Source: Lolium rigidum
Lineage: Eukaryota; Streptophyta; Magnoliopsida; Poales; Poaceae
Length of the DNA: 64,000 nt
NCBI RefSeq assembly: GCF_022539505.1
Contig: NC_061509.1
Location: 214,048,254-214,112,253 of the forward strand
Reading direction: 5' to 3'
Notes under the pieces: model-generated
Told to the model about the DNA's origin: nothing
What the model saw: only the letters and a program-made list of their open reading frames with translations
Databases searched by the model: none
Program-made: the position numbers and the translations under genes
Part shown: positions 1-10,328 of the stretch, one piece after another
Numbering within the stretch: position 1 is the stretch's first letter
How the letters are laid out: each line of letters starts with the position of its first letter

Positions 1-16
1 AGAAGGAATCCTTCGA

Positions 17-1030
17 TTGCTGGAATCACTCACTTCCGGGTCGACGAGTTCAAACGCGTCATCGTCACTCGACCTATCGGCTGATCTGACGGGATCGACG
101 TGCTCACCCGTGCGCTCGACTCCCCGCTCGGTGTCCTCCATGTCGGTAGGGTCTGACGATCCCACATCTTCGGAATTAACTTCGTACTACTGCCTGAACT
201 GCGACACCAAGCACGGGTTGGGATCGAGCGACACACCGTTCATCTGCAACGCCCAGTATTCATCGGGAGAGGACAGTATCGACAACATCATCCAGGGAAC
301 CACCCGAAGAACGGCACACCATCAGGTTTATGTCGCCAATAACACGGGAAACACAAGGCGCAGAGGAGATGAGGACCATACTCCACGTTCCAGTAGAAGG
401 GCAAGTTTTGAAAACAGCGCCAGCAACCGCGATAGCGACTACACCATCGCGGATGAGGAGTGGGCAGCAGCCAGGGCAGCAGTACTCAACAACACACCGC
501 TCCCCGCAGGAACTTCGGTTGGAACCCTCAATGCTTATCGCTCTATACTAGAGAAAAATCGGGAGCACCTGTCGAAAGAGCAAGCCACCCTCGAGAGACG
601 CCTATCTGCGGCAGATCGATCCAGTGAACGACGAAGGGGCTCGCAAGGGAGTGCCTCCCGAAACACTCAGGGAGCAGGCAAGCACCGGTCGAGACTATCC
701 AGGCTTTCGGAAGATGACGCCGGAGAGATAACGTCGAATCTGACTAAATCCTTTATGACTACGGATACCGCGGGCATGCCACGGCCGAAAACCGTTGCAG
801 GAGCAACGGCCAACCTCGCCGCATACCTCATCAACCAGCGCCCCGAAGGATCCATGGCTCAAGCTCATCGAGGTGCCCTGGAGAGTCTCGCGATATTGGG
901 GAACAACCTAGTCCCCGCAAAAGGAAAAGACCACGGTGCAAGGCAGTGGTTCAAAACATCATGCAAGAGATGCTCGGGACGAAATCACCCAGAGCAAGAT
1001 CGACAAAGCAAGGCGACGACGCGCCGCTAG
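17..1030 (+). pseudogene. Gag polyprotein N-terminal part (element 1)
   Basis: This is a 337-residue open frame rich in Ser, Thr, Arg and charged residues. The middle (about residues 145-205) has the EEWAAARAAV and LERRL type helical pattern of Tat-lineage Gag linkers. The true start is unclear because the element runs off the left edge; the ATG at 17 may be internal. The frame ends near 1030 while the capsid domain continues in another frame from 1122, so a frameshift around 950-1030 separates them. Acidic residues just after 1030 continue the Gag linker in a shifted frame. Assignment is by position and composition, not by a catalytic motif. Confidence 0.6.
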
Positions 1031-1121
1031 AAAGGACAATGATAGCGATTCTTCGGATGAAGACCAGGAGTACGACGGCGAGCTCAGGGGAGCCGACTGT
1101 CTAAGTTAGAAAATCCGTGAG

Positions 1122-1775
1122 ATGATGCCGCCCAAAAAGTTCAAGCCTACCCCTACCGACGCTGCCAAATACGATGGGCAGCAGGAACCAAGATCCTGGA
1201 TAGACGACTACCTGCAGACTATGATCCTGCACAAAGGAAACCAGATAGCAGCAATGCAATGCTTACAGCTCTACTTGAAGGATTCAGCGCGAGCCTGGCT
1301 AAGGGGGCTGCCGAAAGGTTCCGTCAAATCATGGGACGACCTAGTAGATGCCTTCGTTGCCAATTTCCAAGCAACATACAAGAGGCCCGTTGGGATAGAA
1401 GAGTTGCGGAACTGCCGACAGAAGCAGAAGGAGTCGATGCGTTCATACATCGGGAGATTCACAAAACTCCTGAACGCTGCCGAAGACGTATCTGTCGACA
1501 GAGCAATCGACGCTTTCAGCGATGGCGTTCAGCGGGAGAGCTACATAGAAGAACTCGGGCGCAAAAAGCCAAAAACCATAACCAAGTTAATGGAAATCGC
1601 CAACAGTTGGGCTGATGGTGAGGAAAATGTACGAAGGCCACGACAGCGCAGTGACGACGAAGACGATGACCAGCCGAAGCACGACTCGGGCGGCCGAAGG
1701 GATCGTCACAAAAGAAGGAAGAACCGCAACTATGATGATAACAATCTGGTAGCCGCAGGGTATTCCGATCGATAG
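1122..1775 (+). CDS. Gag capsid domain (Retrotrans_gag type), element 1
   Basis: The 217-residue frame contains the classic plant Gypsy capsid pattern: YDGQQEPRSWIDDYLQ, then AMQCLQLYLKDSARAWLRGLP, SWDDLVDAFVANFQ and an RQKQKESMRSYIGRFTKLLN block. It finishes with a basic Arg/Lys/Asp tail, likely nucleic-acid binding. Capsid proteins of this family assemble the virus-like particle that packages element RNA in the cytoplasm. The frame closes at an in-frame TAG (1773-1775). The same frame stays open on the other side and carries a Cys-His knuckle (C-x2-H then H-x4-C, about 1895-1975), so the stop looks like a nonsense mutation within gag-pro, although programmed readthrough cannot be excluded. 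Confidence 0.85.
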   Translation: MMPPKKFKPTPTDAAKYDGQQEPRSWIDDYLQTMILHKGNQIAAMQCLQLYLKDSARAWLRGLPKGSVKSWDDLVDAFVANFQATYKRPVGIEELRNCRQKQKESMRSYIGRFTKLLNAAEDVSVDRAIDAFSDGVQRESYIEELGRKKPKTITKLMEIANSWADGEENVRRPRQRSDDEDDDQPKHDSGGRRDRHKRRKNRNYDDNNLVAAGYSDR

Positions 1776-3029
1776 GACGATCGAGACGATCGACACGACG
1801 GTAATCGGAACAACTCTGGGAACCGTGGCAACTATAAACCACGACAGCAGAGGACTCCTGAATTACCCTACGCTGAGCAGATCAACGCCCCCTGTTACCT
1901 GCATTCGTATGTCGATTCCAAGGACGGCAAAACGAAGTCGAGTCACCTGCTCGGGGACTGCCGGCAGTTCCTTGACATGCACAAACTCATCCAGCAGTCA
2001 GGCCAGCGACAGCTACCACCGCCACCCCCACCTCCACCACAGCATCAAGTCCAGCAGGCTCAACCTCATCAACCTAACGAGGCATTCCCACCACCACGTG
2101 GGCAGATGAGCATGATCCATAGGACAGGTGTTTCGAAAAGGGAGATGAAAAAGCTCACCCGAGAGATCAACTTGGCAGAAAGCATCATGGCAAACATCCC
2201 CGAGTATGTCGAGTGGTCTTCTCAGAACATTACGTTCAGTCGAGCAGATCACCCGATGACCATACCAAAACCAGGACACGCTGCCTTGGTAGTCGAAGCA
2301 CAAATTGGGGGGTTCAAGATGAGCAAAGTCTTCATGGATGGTGGAAGCGGGCTAAATCTGATATTCGTCGACACAATCAGAAGTATGGGGATCACCATGA
2401 GGATGCTGGAAGAAACAGACACCTGCTTCCATGGGATCCTTCCAACCGCACCGGGCTACTCTCTTGGCAAAGTCTACCTGAATGTTATCTTCGGCAGAGC
2501 CGACAATTTCAGGAAGGAAAAGATTGAGTTTGAAGTAGTGAACTGGGAGTCACAGTATCACGCTATACTCGGGAGACCAGCGTATGCCAAGTTCATGGCT
2601 GTGCCGCATTATGCATACCTCAAGCTGAAAATGCCTGGGAGCAACGGGACAAACATCACAGTCTATGGAAGTTTTTCACGCTCGGACAATTGTGATCGCG
2701 ACTTTCAGAGGATTGCTGCAAAGTTCGGGTCACAGCAAGAAATTATCGACCCCTTACCCAAGCTGTCATTACGTGAAATCAAGGAGGAAAAAGATGTCAG
2801 GGAAACCAAGAAGAAGCCAGCCGCTCTTGCCCTTAAAGCTTCGGCAGCGGAAGCTTCGGCAGCAGAAGCCTCGGCAGCAAAAGGTTCGGCAGTTGATGGC
2901 ACAGAAGGCATAGGAGACAGCAAGACGCTGACAACCACTGCCCAAACCCCTGATGAAACCAGCAACGCTGCAGCAACCACTAACGTGGTGAAGAAGCCAG
3001 AAGAAGAGAAGAACCCCTTTCTTGCTTAA
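1776..3029 (+). CDS. Gag zinc-knuckle region plus aspartic protease (element 1)
   Basis: Reading in the same frame as the capsid, this part has a Cys-His knuckle (CYLHSY...SSHLL.DC), a proline/glutamine linker with a run of about 8 Pro, then a retropepsin-like domain. The active-site motif is FMDGGSGLNLIF (near 2332-2365), and a conserved AILGRPAYAKFMAVPHYAYLKLKMPG block follows (2570-2640). The protein matures Gag and Pol in this family. The usual D-T/S-G triad reads D-G-G; element 2 has the same, so this looks like a lineage trait rather than decay. The C-terminal tail has Ala-Ser-Ala-Ala-Glu repeats (2840-2890) and ends at TAA (3027-3029) with no RT following. The first ATG of a free ORF is 1977, but translation more likely continued from gag. 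Confidence 0.82.
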   Translation, partial: DDRDDRHDGNRNNSGNRGNYKPRQQRTPELPYAEQINAPCYLHSYVDSKDGKTKSSHLLGDCRQFLDMHKLIQQSGQRQLPPPPPPPPQHQVQQAQPHQPNEAFPPPRGQMSMIHRTGVSKREMKKLTREINLAESIMANIPEYVEWSSQNITFSRADHPMTIPKPGHAALVVEAQIGGFKMSKVFMDGGSGLNLIFVDTIRSMGITMRMLEETDTCFHGILPTAPGYSLGKVYLNVIFGRADNFRKEKIEFEVVNWESQYHAILGRPAYAKFMAVPHYAYLKLKMPGSNGTNITVYGSFSRSDNCDRDFQRIAAKFGSQQEIIDPLPKLSLREIKEEKDVRETKKKPAALALKASAAEASAAEASAAKGSAVDGTEGIGDSKTLTTTAQTPDETSNAAATTNVVKKPEEEKNPFLA

Positions 3030-3684
3030 GCAATTTATCAGCCTTTATTTTCTTTTATTTTAAACAGGGCCTTCCTTTTTTCGCCCTCTAGCCTCGTGCT
3101 TACCTTATTAATGAGAACTTAAGCTTCGATTCTTTGTTAAGCATTGCAGTAACCACAAACTTCTAAGCCCCATCACTATGCAAACATAGTACGAGGCAGA
3201 AGATCGTGCTTCAAAAAGCCTCTACGAGTGCTAAAAGACGTTCACCTTTCCTTCTGCTATAGATGCCTCTACGAGTGCCGTAAATAGCAAGAGTTCGGAA
3301 ATACATATAAACACAACCCACGTTCGATATTTTGCTTATGGAAATATCAAGGAACAACGGGCTCATCGGCAGAACCACTACATCCGAAATATTCGGGAGT
3401 GCATGTCGAAACATAAAACGGTTGAAAGCAAAGTTGCGCATACAACAGGTTTAGCAAAACCTGCAACACGAGCTGATCACTCAAATGATTTGCTAACCAA
3501 CCAATATACATACATTTAAACGAGCAACTCAGATTAGCTCAAGTCAAAACTTGCCAACGGCAATAACATGGTAAAAGTACATATGCATGTATCTACCGAA
3601 TGAAAAGGCATCATTACATAATCCAAGCACTTGGATGAAGTAGCCAAATTATCTATTTACAAAACGAACATTAAATCCCTGAAA
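3030..3684. other. Noncoding spacer between protease and antisense exons (element 1)
   Basis: No supported gene. The sequence after the protease stop is AT-rich (TTTTATTTTAAAC around 3050-3065) and may hold the 3' end of sense transcripts and the 3' UTR of the antisense gene. The equivalent place in element 2 is 15122-15631. No RT, RNase H or integrase motif was found on either strand. Confidence 0.6.
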
Positions 3685-4465
3685 TCACCCTTGCGGAGTT
3701 CCTCTTTCTTCAGGCACCTTTGAGTCCTCTTCGAGTCTGTCGACAATTATGTTGGCAGGCAACAATACCTTCGGATACAGTGCCTCCAAGTCTCCAGTTG
3801 CGTTGGCAATCGACAGCAAACCCGCCGAGGGATAACGGGCGAGTACAAGAGCAAGTGTAAACCTGGCCCCTGCAAAAACTTGCGCACGCACCAAGTCTCG
3901 GATCTTCTTGGCATTACCAAACTCAGAAATCAATGCAAGGAGCGTGGGGGGGGGGGGGGAACTGCGTTCAAAGGGAACATCGTTTTCCAAACCACCCTCA
4001 TAGCCTTGTAGCACTTGTCAAAAAAGTGGTGGACCTGCTGAACCCGATCCTGAAATTGCGCGACAGCCGAAGCCTTCGAGTGCTCCCGCCAGAAAATCTC
4101 TTCGGCTGAGGATAGCTGGGTTAATGCACGCACTCGCTCGTGAATCCGTTTGTTTTCTTCCGCACGGTTCAGAACTATGACTGGCAAAGAAATAAATGAA
4201 GGATCAGATAAGGCGTTGTCGACAAAAGGGCGCAGGGATCAAGTAACTCACAGTTCAAGCTCTCGGTAGCTTTATACAGCTCAGTAAGGGCATATCACTC
4301 CACGCCGGCTGCAATCTCGCTCTTCTTATTGACAATAGCAGCTAGGGCGTACGTGCTGCGTAGGTCCTTTTCCATCTGGGTGATCTGATCCTTCATCCGC
4401 TGGATCCGATCACCTTCGGGAAGAACACCCGACGAGTCGTCGACAAACGAGGGCACCGGGAAAAC
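3685..4465 (-). pseudogene. Second antisense block of element 1 (two exons, broken)
   Basis: Two exons are suggested. The first is 4252-4465, after acceptor TTTCCTGCAG and ending at donor GTGAGTTAC; it encodes a short coiled-coil segment with a QMEKDLRSTYALAAIV core. The second is 3685-4180, after acceptor TTTGCCAG; it encodes a helical domain with HHFFDKCYKAMRVVWKTMFPL, LALISEFGNAKKIRDLVRAQ and a final TPQG before the stop. Element 2 has the homologous pair at 15632-16414. Damage: an in-frame TGA where the paralogue reads Q before YAL, and a G14 run at 3946-3959 across which the frame shifts. It is unclear whether these exons belong to the upstream antisense gene, which has its own stop at 4691, or form a separate unit. 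Function unknown. Confidence 0.62.
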
Positions 4466-4524
4466 CTGCAGGAAACAGCGTTTAAAAGGATGACGGATAT
4501 GGTCAAATTGAGCATCCAACGTAA

Positions 4525-4537
4525 CTCCCATCGGGAG
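4525..4537. repeat. CTCCCATCGGGAG hairpin copy (element 1, antisense region)
   Basis: Five-base stem CTCCC/GGGAG with an ATC loop. The same 13-mer recurs in both Tat-type elements (see 7683-8077, 15260, 16463 and 19532-19934). This copy lies between the two antisense blocks, and a degenerate copy (TTCCTATCAGGAG) follows about 15 bases later. Confidence 0.7.
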
Positions 4538-4690
4538 AAGTACAAGTAATTCCTATCAGGAGAAGTACAAGTGAAGATATTATGACAAAGGTGTGTTGGC
4601 AACATTGCCAGCACAGTGTTCATTACAAACTTAAGTTTTTGCAACAGAATAATGTTTCACTCTAGCCCGAGGATAAAATTGTTACAACAA

Positions 4691-7277
4691 TCAAGGAGCC
4701 TGGGTCTGAGTCGATAGGTTGGGGCCAGCCGATGTCTTTCCTGACGAAACTAGTTCGAGGAGCTGGCGAGCACAAGTACGGGCAGACACTGTAAAGGCGC
4801 TTAAGTCAACAAATCGCCCATCTTTTTCTTTCGGCAGCTCCTTAGTCATTTCTTCGATGTCAGCCTTAAAGACGTAACCCATCATAAGTTGGAAGGCAAG
4901 GAGGGCACCATAGGTACGCGAGGTACGCTTGAATACCTCAATAACTTCCTTGGTGTCAACCGCGAAGGCATCAATCAGCTGCCCCAAAGTCTTCTCCTGC
5001 TTGACCTTGGGGGAAATCATCGAATGCATCCGCGCCAGGGCACCCTTTCCCTTGTTAAGAAGCTCCCGGGTAAGCTGGTGGGAGGCGAGAGCCATCGACA
5101 CACCATTTGCCGGGGAGTTATTCGGAACTTCGTCCAAGGCAGTAGCAGGGATACTGGCGGCTTCTGCAAGAAATCAAATTGGAGAAAATCGTTGATAAAG
5201 AAATGGATCCATAAGAGTAATAATTGACAAAGATGTGTGAAAGAGCTTACCAAGTAGAGCCAAAGCAGATTCTCGAAGGAGTTCATCCTTTTCAGCTGCC
5301 TGAGCTTCTTCCTCCTTCAGCCTCTCCGTCAGCTTGCTCAACTCCTCTTTTAGGGAGTCGACCTCCTGGCGAGCTATGGCAGCCTTTTTAATGGCACCGT
5401 CCAACTTTGAAGAGGAAGACTTAACTTCCTCCTGCAGTCGAGCTTTGTCCGCCTCTAGAGAGGTAAATTGAGACGCGAAGGCCTCTAGAGAGGATATCAC
5501 ACCTCGCAGGTCCTTAAGAAAAAATAAAATGTGTTTTACAAAGAATCATTAGGCAAGGCATACTCCAAAGGAATTTACATCATATTCGAAAAGGACTTAC
5601 AGAAGGAGGAGCTGTAGTAGCGGCAGGAACGTCTTTCCCCTTAGAAAGGGAGGAAGCAGTCGATGCTTGCGCCGCAGGAGCTGCTTTAGGAGCCGAAGCT
5701 TCGGAAGCCGCGGCGGCCGGTGAAACAGCATCAGATCTGACCCTCTTAGACGAAGGCTCAGCGAAAGCTTCGTCACTACAAGAAGGACATGATCGACCAA
5801 AGTTATGAGAAGAATGCGAGAAACAAAGGGGCAAAGTATGACGAAAAGGAGGAAGATACTTACATATCGAGGAGATCATTTTCGTCGGCAAAGCCGCCGA
5901 TTGATCTCTTCGTAGGCGGAGCCCTGGTCTCCTCCGCAGCTGCATTAACAAGGCATCGTGATCAGCGTCATCATCACACACTGATCCCTTTATGTCGCAA
6001 GTGTCATCGGCTGATGGAGGGAGATTGGTGTGAACGGTTTCGGAATCTATCGGATCATTGTGATCGTTTTTCGGGCTTGTATGCTCGACAGTATGAAAAT
6101 CAACAGGTTCTGAAGAGCCTCTTCCCTCAGAAATATTGTTTGGCGAGTTATGCAAATCTCCGGAGGCTACAAGGGTCTGTCGAAGAAAAGACAGATGAGA
6201 ACAGCAGCAATTATGTCGACTAAGTAAATAGTAGCATAATAAGAGTTTGAGAAGGGAAGTTACCTCTGGTGGTGGATGATCGGCATCAAAAGGAGTATAC
6301 GAAGACGTCAATGGGATCAAGTCTTCTTGGCTAAAGAAAGTGAGGCGACGGACTTCATCGAGCAGTTCCTTTTCCGACAATTCGGCAGCGTTAATTCTGG
6401 TCTCATCTTTCGGACCAGAATACAACCACATTGGGCGAACTCTGGCCATGACTGGTTGAACTCGACGTTTCAGGAACACCGCCGCCACCTCTGTGCCGAC
6501 CATAGTTTGGCCGGCAGCTTCTTTGATCCGAAGAAATCTGGCAAATAATTCATCGGCTGCTACTTTTTCGTCGGGAGAGAGAATATTCTTCTAGGAATTC
6601 TTAGGCTTGGCTTCAAGGACATCGACAAAGCGAGGAAGCTGAGATTCGGGTGACAAGGAGTCCTTGGCGTAAAACCACTTCAATCTCCACCCTTGCACGG
6701 ACTCTCTCATTGGGAAACTGAAGTAGTTGACATCCGAACGAGCTACAAATCCCACTCCTCCGGTGACAAAAGATCTGTTACTACTGCTGTATCTCTTCAC
6801 ATAGAAGATCTTTTTCCACAACCCAAAATGAGGCTCAATGCCCAGATATGCTTCGCAAAGGGTGATAAACACAACAATGTGGAGGATTGAGTTGGGAGTG
6901 AGTTGCCATAGTTGGATCTCGTAAGTTCGCAAGAGATGGAGGAGGGATTCGTGAACAGGAAGCGAAAGACCCCGATATAAGAACGATAAGAACATCACGG
7001 TAAAGCCAGCAGGGGGATTAGGTCGAGAAATCGCACCTGGAAAGATCACACCCCCCTCATCGGAGGAAATCAATCCCAGGCTTCGGGATCTCTTCTCGTC
7101 ACGCCTGGTGACGGTCGATGCTATCCAATCTCCGGGCCTGGCTACTGAGCCTGGTGGCGCCGGAGCTGGGGGAGGGGCGTTTGGGGCGCCCTCCTTCGGA
7201 AGAATCGAGGAAGATTTGGCGGCGGCGCCTCCGCTCGTGGAGCTGGCGGCGGCGCTAGGGTTCTTCTTCTTCACCAT
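4691..7277 (-). pseudogene. Antisense 5-exon gene of element 1 (Transposase_28-like N-terminus, coiled-coil C-terminus)
   Basis: Exons read from splice sites are 6264-7277, 5864-6176, 5601-5775, 5251-5512 and 4691-5163; all four introns are GT-AG (donors GTAACT, GTAAGT, GTAAGT, GTAAGC). Exon 1 matches the 'putative gypsy type transposon' family (Transposase_28): FTVMFLSFLYRGLSLPVHE, LWQLTPNSILHIVVFITLCE, YLGIEPHFGLWKKIFYVKR. Exons 2-3 are acidic and then Ala/Ser-rich, exon 4 is a strong coiled coil, exon 5 is a helical domain ending at TGA. Two lesions: TAG at 6591-6593 where element 2 has Trp, and a one-base frame slip in exon 2 near 5920; the exon sum is one base short of a multiple of three. 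With these allowed for, the product would be about 745 residues. Element 2 keeps the same exon plan. The biological role is not established. Confidence 0.8.
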
Positions 7278-8210
7278 CGCGAGATCTGGGAAAAACTGGA
7301 AAGCAGTGGTGGCGGCGCAAGCAGTTGTGAAAGGGAGAAGAGGAAGAACAATGAAGGGATGTTGTGATGAATGAAGGAGAAGATTAGGGATTTCTATCCT
7401 TTGGAAGATTTAAGGAAGGCCTCGTACTGCTAGTGGACCTTTTCTTCAGTTAATGGCTGCAGAAATCGAGGAGGTGCCTCGCTAACCGTGTAAAAGGAGC
7501 AGGAATTGCTCGAAAAAAGGGGCCGGCGGGTCACGTCTTATCAGTCAGAATTAAGGTGTCAGAAAAACGTCATCAATGACGTCATGCGAAATAATTGCAT
7601 ACGAAGGAATAAAAAGCTATCGGATGGACAATTTGAGTCTATGTACAGATTGCAAAGCATCTGCACTTAGACTCGGGGGCTACTCCCATCGGGAGCACTG
7701 GACGCGCACCCGACAGAATGAGGACTCGAAGGAAAAATTTGCCTCAAGTTTGCACCCGGACGAAAACGCCCGTGCCCAGACTCGGGGGCTACTCCCATCG
7801 GGAGTGCTGGACGCGCACCCGACAGAACTTTTTTCGCACTCCAGGATCATGCCCGGGGACTTGATTCTGTGTAGGGTAACGTTGTTTTGCCATCGGCAGT
7901 TAACCAACAAAAGTTGGGCACGTTATTCATTATCCCTTGCATAAAGAAAATATATCGGATGACCTACGAAGACTTGCAGGAAAAACTTCGGCAGAAGATG
8001 TTCGAGTGGTACAACTTGAGTCTACGCACGGATTGCAAGCATCCGTACCTAGACTCGGGGGCTACTCCCATCGGGAGTGCTGACGCGCACCCGATAGAAG
8101 AGAATGATACAAACAAAAGAAAAGCAAGAATGATCAATGAGAAGGACGTCGGAAGAAGACATGCTTCAGTCTCTACCTGAACTATGTTCGGCTAGACACT
8201 CGGGGGCTAC
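7278..8210 (+). repeat. 3' spacer of element 1 with CTCCCATCGGGAG modules
   Basis: No real gene; the short ORFs here are accidental. The spacer holds three modules of the form GACTCGGGGGCTACTCCC then ATCGGGAG and GACGCGCACCCGA(C/T)AG, with hairpins at 7683-7695, 7792-7804 and 8065-8077. It also holds the upstream region of the antisense gene. The last bases before the LTR, ACTCGGGGGCTAC (8198-8210), repeat the module start and serve as polypurine-type tract. The equivalent spacer in element 2 is 19062-20068. Confidence 0.75.
8198..8210 (+). other. Polypurine-tract-like site upstream of element 1 3' LTR
   Basis: ACTCGGGGGCTAC abuts the LTR start TGACG. The identical string precedes the element 2 3' LTR (20056-20068), as expected for the plus-strand priming site. 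It is short and not purely purine, so the exact primer is uncertain. Confidence 0.6.
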
Positions 8211-8753
8211 TGACGTGGGCATTACCCTTCGGGTAACCAATGTTGCTCTACCCTATACGGTCCAGCTGGAGGCCCATGAAGGTACCCGATGGCAAGATGG
8301 GCCACTAGGACGGTGCGGCGGAAGATTACTTGAAGTACAAGACACGGAAGAAGCCGAACAAGGAAAGTTTAGAGATAGATCTACGTAAACCTACTCGTAC
8401 TCGATTAGACCTCTCGAGACCCGGCCACCTATATAAAGACCGGGAGAGGGGCTATCGAGGGACACAATCAATCTTAGCAATCTTAGCCAGTAGAAGCTTA
8501 GAGCTAGGTTACCCTAGCAATTAGCCATCTCGACGAGATCACAGCCGAACTATTCGGCACCCCATTGTAACCTATTATCATCATAATCAAGAACGAGACA
8601 GGCAAGACGTAAGGGTTTTACCTCATCGAGGGCCCCGAACCTGGGTAAATTGCTCTCCCCGCTTGTCTGTGAACCGATGTCTCGTGTCAGCTTGCAGGAT
8701 TCCATCAACCCTAAGCCCCTATCGGAGGGCATTGCCGAGGAGCACCCTCGACA
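8211..8753 (+). repeat. 3' LTR of element 1
   Basis: 543 bp, starting TGACGTGGGC and ending CCCTCGACA (TG...CA). It is recognisably the same LTR family as that of element 2: the start, TATATAAAG, the GAGGGGCT block, CAGCCGAACTATTC and the CCCTAAGCCCCTATCGGAGGGCATT end are shared, but it is clearly more different from element 2 than the two element 2 LTRs are from each other. A TATA box lies at 8430-8437. The flank on the right is Copia element F coding remnant. Confidence 0.9.
8430..8437 (+). promoter_or_regulatory. TATA box in element 1 LTR
   Basis: TATATAAAG in the context CACCTATATAAAGACCGG sits at the same place in all three Tat-type LTR copies of the window, making it the likely U3/R promoter. 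Confidence 0.65.
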
Positions 8754-8758
8754 ACGGT

Positions 8759-8905
8759 ATTTTAGTCATTCTCTTTAGAAAAGATTTGCAAGCTCCGAAC
8801 GATTCAAAAATCGAATGACTCCAAAAATCCATTTGCATGGAGTTCCTTCATGCGTTCCTCTCTAACATGACCTAAATTGCGGTTCCACAAATAAGTGGAA
8901 TTCAA
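8759..8905 (-). pseudogene. Copia GAG-pre-integrase domain remnant, cut by element 1
   Basis: The minus strand reads YLWNRNLGHVREERMKELH followed by NGFLESFDF, which matches the Copia pre-integrase consensus (LGH..E.RM..L...G.L.SFDF). One extra T then shifts the frame; beyond it the expected ESFGACKSFL and RMTKIP follow, ending exactly at the element 1 junction. This fixes the Copia orientation and shows that element 1 landed in the pol gene. Confidence 0.78.
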
Positions 8906-9778
8906 ATCATTTGCCTTATGGCATTTTAGCGTCAGTGTTATGTATGTGTATTTCATCATTAAGATTTATAATAACTTTATCCATCGTACATGGAGTAATG
9001 TCATAATTTGAACAACTCATTGTTTTCATTTGACCAGAGCAAAATAACAATTTATTAAGTTCTTTATTATAAATTCTAAGGGTTAGGTAGAATGCCAACG
9101 ACAAACATAATAACACTTTATTATGTTCCAGACGTGCATTATTACCATATTCCTTATCAGTCACTTAGGCCATCGTATTCTTGTATTGCGTTGTAGTGTA
9201 TGACATCTCATACCAACCAATCTGGTACAAATACCCAAGAATTTCATTATGTGACCAAACAAGGAATACATCCATAACATGTATATCATTTATATACACT
9301 CGAGCTAGACTTTCTAGTCTTTTCTTTCTTTACGCCAAAATATCTTTTGTAGTTTCTCTTTTAGCTTTCCTCATTCTCAGAAAACACTTCACCTTCAATA
9401 ACTTCTAGGTACATTGGTCAAATATCAATAACCTTGAGGTTCTTACTTTAAAGTTGATCATCATATGACAAGTGTTCCAGGTTTCACTATTAGTAATTTT
9501 TGTAATATGATGAACAATTTCACTCATAATTTTATCCATCATATCATGACGACTTTCCGAGACCATGTCTGTACATGCTAGGCTCGTAAAGTTTAACCTC
9601 AGTTTTCGCATGTGCAAATCTGGCTTGCACCCGTTGTATGCACACGTAGAATCTATCACACCCGATCATCACGTGATGCTTCGAAACGACGAGTCTTAGC
9701 TACGGTGCATACTAAGGACGATCACTTCATGGATATGCGAATATCGTTAGTGCCCAACTTAGTTGAAGGATTGGGACG

Positions 9779-9783
9779 CCTGG
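9779..9783. other. Target-site duplication (left copy) of element 2
   Basis: CCTGG immediately before TGACG of the 5' LTR; the matching CCTGG is at 20611-20615. Confidence 0.9.
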
Positions 9784-10328
9784 TGACGTGGGCATTACCC
9801 TTTGGGTAACCAGTATTGCCCTATCTGGTATTGACAAATTGGAGGCCCATGAAGATACCTGAAGGCGAGATGGGCCACTACGTCGGCGCATCACAAGATT
9901 CCTTGACGGGCAAGACAAGGAAGCGAACAAACAAGGAAAGATTGGATCTAAACTACTGTAAACCTAGTCGTCCTCGGTTAGGACCCTTGAGACCTGGCCT
10001 CCTATATAAAGGCCAGGAGAGGGGCTGCCGAGGGACACGAACAATCTTATTAGCAACCTTAGCCAGGAAAAGCTTAGAGCTAGGTAACCCTAGCAACAGC
10101 AATCTCGACTAGATCTCAGCCGAACTATTCGGCACCCCATTGTAACCCATTGTCTTCATAATCAAAGAACAGACAGACAGGACGTAAGGGTTTTACCTCA
10201 TCGAGGGCCCCGAACCTGGGTAAATCGCTCTCCCCGCTTGTACGTGAACCGATGTCTCGTGTCGGCCTACGGGATTCCATCAACCCTAAGCCCCTATCGG
10301 AGGGCATTGGCGAGGAGTACCCTCGACA
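9784..10328 (+). repeat. 5' LTR of element 2
   Basis: 545 bp, TGACGTGGGC to CCCTCGACA. It contains the TATA box CCTATATAAAGG (10001-10012), which lies inside an inverted repeat GGCCTCC / GGCCAGGAG. It differs from the 3' LTR by a 3-bp indel near 10050 and scattered substitutions. Confidence 0.93.
10003..10010 (+). promoter_or_regulatory. TATA box in element 2 5' LTR
   Basis: TATATAAA between GGCCTCC and GGCCAGG; conserved at 20288-20295 in the 3' LTR. Confidence 0.65.

Larger units (their letters stand above)
1..8753 (+). mobile_element. Element 1: Gypsy (Tat-type) LTR retrotransposon with gag and protease only; 5' end outside window
   Basis: The order is gag (17-1775), protease (to 3029), a noncoding spacer, antisense exons (3685-7277, minus), a hairpin-rich spacer and the 3' LTR (8211-8753). 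No reverse transcriptase, RNase H or integrase lies between protease and LTR, and the protease ORF closes with its own TAA. This is the layout of a gag-pro non-autonomous element that would need pol from a partner. The Tat-type assignment is an inference from the strong protein similarity of its protease to element 2, which has a dual RNase H, and from the antisense Transposase_28-like gene. The right flank is the interrupted pre-integrase sequence of Copia element F. The left LTR and so the TSD lie outside the window; ACGGT (8754-8758) would be the right TSD copy. Confidence 0.88.
8754..9783 (-). mobile_element. Copia element F, internal fragment (left of element 2 insertion)
   Basis: This piece continues the minus-strand Copia element whose 5' LTR lies at 22193-23949. 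It abuts element 1 on the left and element 2 on the right, where CCTGG at 9779-9783 is one copy of the element 2 TSD. It contains the pre-integrase remnant (8759-8905) and mostly AT-rich decayed sequence. A segment near 9557-9725 resembles 21237-21420 in the other half of the element. The rest of pol lies beyond element 1, outside the window. Confidence 0.75.

Noticed and set aside
10252..10328. ATG at 10252 as Gag start of element 2
   Set aside because: It is inside the 5' LTR; the matching 3' LTR is open there as well by chance.
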